Below are positions 61,700 to 64,000 of a DNA stretch of 64,000 bases, in pieces. Location: contig QANY01011423.1 in assembly GCA_003255025.1 (NCBI GenBank), forward strand, positions 250,551-314,550. The letters run 5' to 3'. Both the position numbers and the translations under genes were made by a program. The stretch comes from Datisca glomerata (lineage: Eukaryota > Streptophyta > Magnoliopsida > Cucurbitales > Datiscaceae). The notes beneath the pieces are model-generated. The model was given only the letters and a program-made list of their open reading frames with translations. It did no database searches and was not told where the DNA came from. Numbering within the stretch: position 1 is the stretch's first letter; each line of letters starts with the position of its first letter.

Positions 61700-62640
61700 G
61701 ATTTATGCAATGATGTAAGGACCTTTACAATTCGGGCCACGCTTACCCATTCCACGCTCTTGGGTATTCTGATATACCTTCCAAAGCATATAGTCCCTAA
61801 CTACGAATCTAAGGATGTTGATACCTTTATTGAAGTATTGAGATGCTTTTTGTGCATACTCATCTAGCCTAATCAGTGCCAATTCACTTTTACCCTGTAG
61901 GACATCTCATGCTTAGGTCATGGCTTCTTCATTATTGCCCACTTCTGTGAGTTGTTCCCTAATATTGGTCATCCCAATCTTAACCACAAGCACGACCTCA
62001 ACTCCGTAAACCAAAGAGAAAGGCGTCACTCATATGGGAGCCCTATTCATGGTCATATATGCGTATAACATCGGAGCTCTTCGACTCATTTTCTCTTATC
62101 TTGTCACAGCCTCTTCTTAAGTGTATTCAAGATTGTTTTATTATAGGCTTTGGCTCGGCCATTTTCCTGTGGGTGTCTAGGTGCTAAAAAATGAAGTTGA
62201 ATATCTAACTCCTTGCAAAACTCCTTTATAATTCTTTCTGAGAATTCTGGTCCATTGTCTGCGATTATAGACTTTGGTATCCCGAATCTACATACAATAT
62301 TCTTCCAGATGAACCCCTTGACCTCCTTTTCTTTGATGTTTGTGCAAGACTCTGTTTCTACCCATTTCAAAAAATAATCGGTGACCATGAGTAAAAATAT
62401 CTTCTGACCAGGTGCAGGTGGCATCAGGCCTACTATGTCCATCCCTCATTGCCTGAATGGTCATGGAATGATTGTGGGGGTTAGTTCTTCTGGCGGTTGT
62501 TTGGGTATTGATGCATAGCTCTCACATTTATCACATTTAGCTACATACTCCACAACATCAATGTCTATACCAGGCTAAAAGTATCACATCATGCGGGTTC
62601 TCTTACTCATTGTTCTTCCCCTTGAGTGATTTCCACATTA
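61700..62640 (-). pseudogene. Gypsy integrase
   Basis: An open frame at 62442-62104 reads MDIVGLMPPAPGQKIFLLMV, then TDYFLKWVETES, IPKSIIADNGPEFSERIIKE and PRHPQENGRAKAYNKTIL. It holds the first two catalytic aspartates (IVG/DYF region and ADNG) and the glutamate of QENG, so the DDE core is complete here. The zinc-binding part before it (about 62.6 kb) and the C-terminal part (about 62.1-61.7 kb, for example around CPTLRVYGV-like coding in broken frames) are interrupted. Confidence 0.85.
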
Positions 62641-62899
62641 CCCTTCATATAATTCAACCGTCATATATTGATCTTTCCCTGGATGAAGACACCTTAAACA
62701 TGGCTCAATGTATGACCTTCTGTATAAAACTCCATTCAGGACTGAATACCTCGCGGCTCTGATTCGCACTTTCCAGGCCTCACCATGATCTTTTGGGAGT
62801 ATACCCTCTTATATGTAACTGATAAGGGGGTCCATCCAACGAGGCTCAGTCATCAAAGGTATCCTTGGATGAGGATCCACGCTGTTGACATTAACCACT

Positions 62900-64000
62900 A
62901 ATCGATCTACGGCCAGCCTGGAAGGAAACTAACCGAGATAGTTTTCTTCAAATTGTGTCAATGGTCGAGGATAAAGTTGCCAGAGTGTTCACGTGGTTGT
63001 TCTCTACTCGGGGTAGTTGCTCTATGGAGCACTTTTTAAATTCCCCCATCAATTCCAGAACCTTGATTTGTTTTCCCCCATCTTGGTATCCTAAGCCTGA
63101 AAGTCATCGTTGACTTGATTAACAATCAATTGAGAGTCGTTGAATACCCTCAGATGCTTTACCTCCAAGTCCTTGACTTGCTTCATTCTCGTGAGTAAAG
63201 CTTCATACTCGGTATAAGCCCAAATCTGCATCCATGTGTGTTTGCTGAGCCATCAACGTTGAGTGCCCATTCCATGTCCAAGTGTTGCTCTCCCGCTTCT
63301 CTATGTGTTGCTCATCTCTAGTGACTTCTTCTATGCAGTCTGACCCATCATCCTCTTGGGATGGTGTCATCTCTACCAAAAAATCAGCAAGGGCTTGAGC
63401 CTTAATAGCGGTTCAAGGTTCGTATCTGATGTCGAACTCTCCCAACTCTACAGCCCACTTCATCAATCTTCTGGGCACCAATTTGTGCAAAACAGATCTG
63501 AGCGGATGTGAAGTTATAAAAGTGGTGCCTGAGTTTTCTAGCCAAGGTGACTAGTCCTAGAGCTAACTTCTCCATTTGTGAGTATATTTTCTCGACATCT
63601 AGAAGCATCTTACTGACGTAATAGTACTGACCATTGATCATTTCCTTCTTCCCTCTCTAAGACAGAGCTCACTACATTCTTTGACATAGTAAGGTACAAA
63701 TATAATGTCTCCCATTCCTGAGGTTTTAACAGAAGGGGTGCGGACATTATATGTTTTTTTAAATTAACGAACGCCTCTTTACACTTCTCATCCCAACCAA
63801 AGTTCTTGTTATTTATCAAGATGTTGAAGAATGGAAGACATTTGTCTAGGGACCTCGATATGAATCTAACACATGCTACGAACCCGCCGTTTAGTTTTTG
63901 CACATCTTTAATTATCTTAGGCACGACCATGTCTAGTACTGTGCGTTGATCTGATTAAGATATGCCTCAATCCCACGGCTTGTGACAAGATGCCCAAAAA
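62900..64000 (-). pseudogene. Gypsy reverse transcriptase end and RNase H
   Basis: 63930-63610 reads VPKIIKDVQKLNGGFVACVR, FISRSLDKCLPFFNIL, FGWDEKCKEAFVNLKKHIMS and APLLLKPQEWETLYLYLTMS, the thumb and connection of Tat-type RT. 63641-63402 continues with QYYYVSKMLLDVEKIYSQME and KLALGLVTLARKLRHHFYNF, the pseudo-RNase H part. The RNase H proper is interrupted by stops. The RT palm lies outside the window. Confidence 0.85.

Larger units (their letters stand above)
61600..64000 (-). mobile_element. Ty3/gypsy (Tat-type) pol region, continuing past the window edge
   Basis: On the minus strand the order is RT thumb (63930-63610), RNase H (about 63.6-62.9 kb), then integrase (about 62.7-61.7 kb). 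The frames are broken. Together with the 126-bp repeats and the antisense ORF this makes one element of at least 5.3 kb whose gag and 5' LTR lie beyond 64 kb. Confidence 0.8.

Overview
The window is nuclear DNA of a flowering plant, most likely a dicot; the species was not determined. Its genes have many short exons with GT-AG introns, its intergenic DNA is very AT-rich, and it is full of plant-type LTR retrotransposons and DNA transposons. Two short runs of N inside poly-G tracts (about 16.8 and 27.6 kb) show that it is an assembled scaffold.

Four cellular genes can be reconstructed. Three lie head-to-tail on the minus strand: a receptor-like cytoplasmic-domain kinase with one membrane helix (11.3-13.7 kb, 7 coding exons, 512 aa), a small RWP-RK-type transcription factor (15.7-18.4 kb, 4 exons, 284 aa) and a complete callose synthase of the CALS7/GSL7 type (19.4-37.1 kb, 42 exons, 1927 aa). 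All exon junctions I placed keep the reading frame, so the three genes look intact. The fourth is an intronless VQ-motif protein on the plus strand (57.6-58.1 kb, 187 aa). The genes share no obvious pathway. Callose synthase makes beta-1,3-glucan, while the kinase, RWP-RK and VQ proteins are signalling or transcription components.

The rest is mobile DNA. From 0.9 to 6 kb lies a decayed minus-strand Ty3/gypsy element of Tat/Ogre type, with a 75-bp tandem repeat on its 3' side. The callose synthase gene carries a solo LTR with a clean 5-bp duplication in one intron. At 37.9-38.3 kb there is a small hAT-like remnant. At 39005-42208 there is a Mutator-like element with imperfect terminal inverted repeats and a perfect 9-bp target duplication. 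Its interior is filled by about 38 copies of a 23-bp palindrome arranged with a ~92-bp period; this is the most unusual structure in the window. From 44.1 to 50.8 kb a Ty1/copia element is interrupted by a 3.66-kb hAT element with a broken transposase gene, and its 5' LTR carries a 574-bp inverted-repeat insert. From 51.9 to 55.5 kb there are minus-strand retroelement pieces: an integrase fragment, a 60-bp satellite, GC-rich minisatellites, a primer-binding-like site and a 748-bp LTR. The right end (58.7-64 kb) looks like a Tat-lineage element whose pol reads on the minus strand, followed by a 126-bp tandem repeat and an extra open reading frame in antisense orientation.
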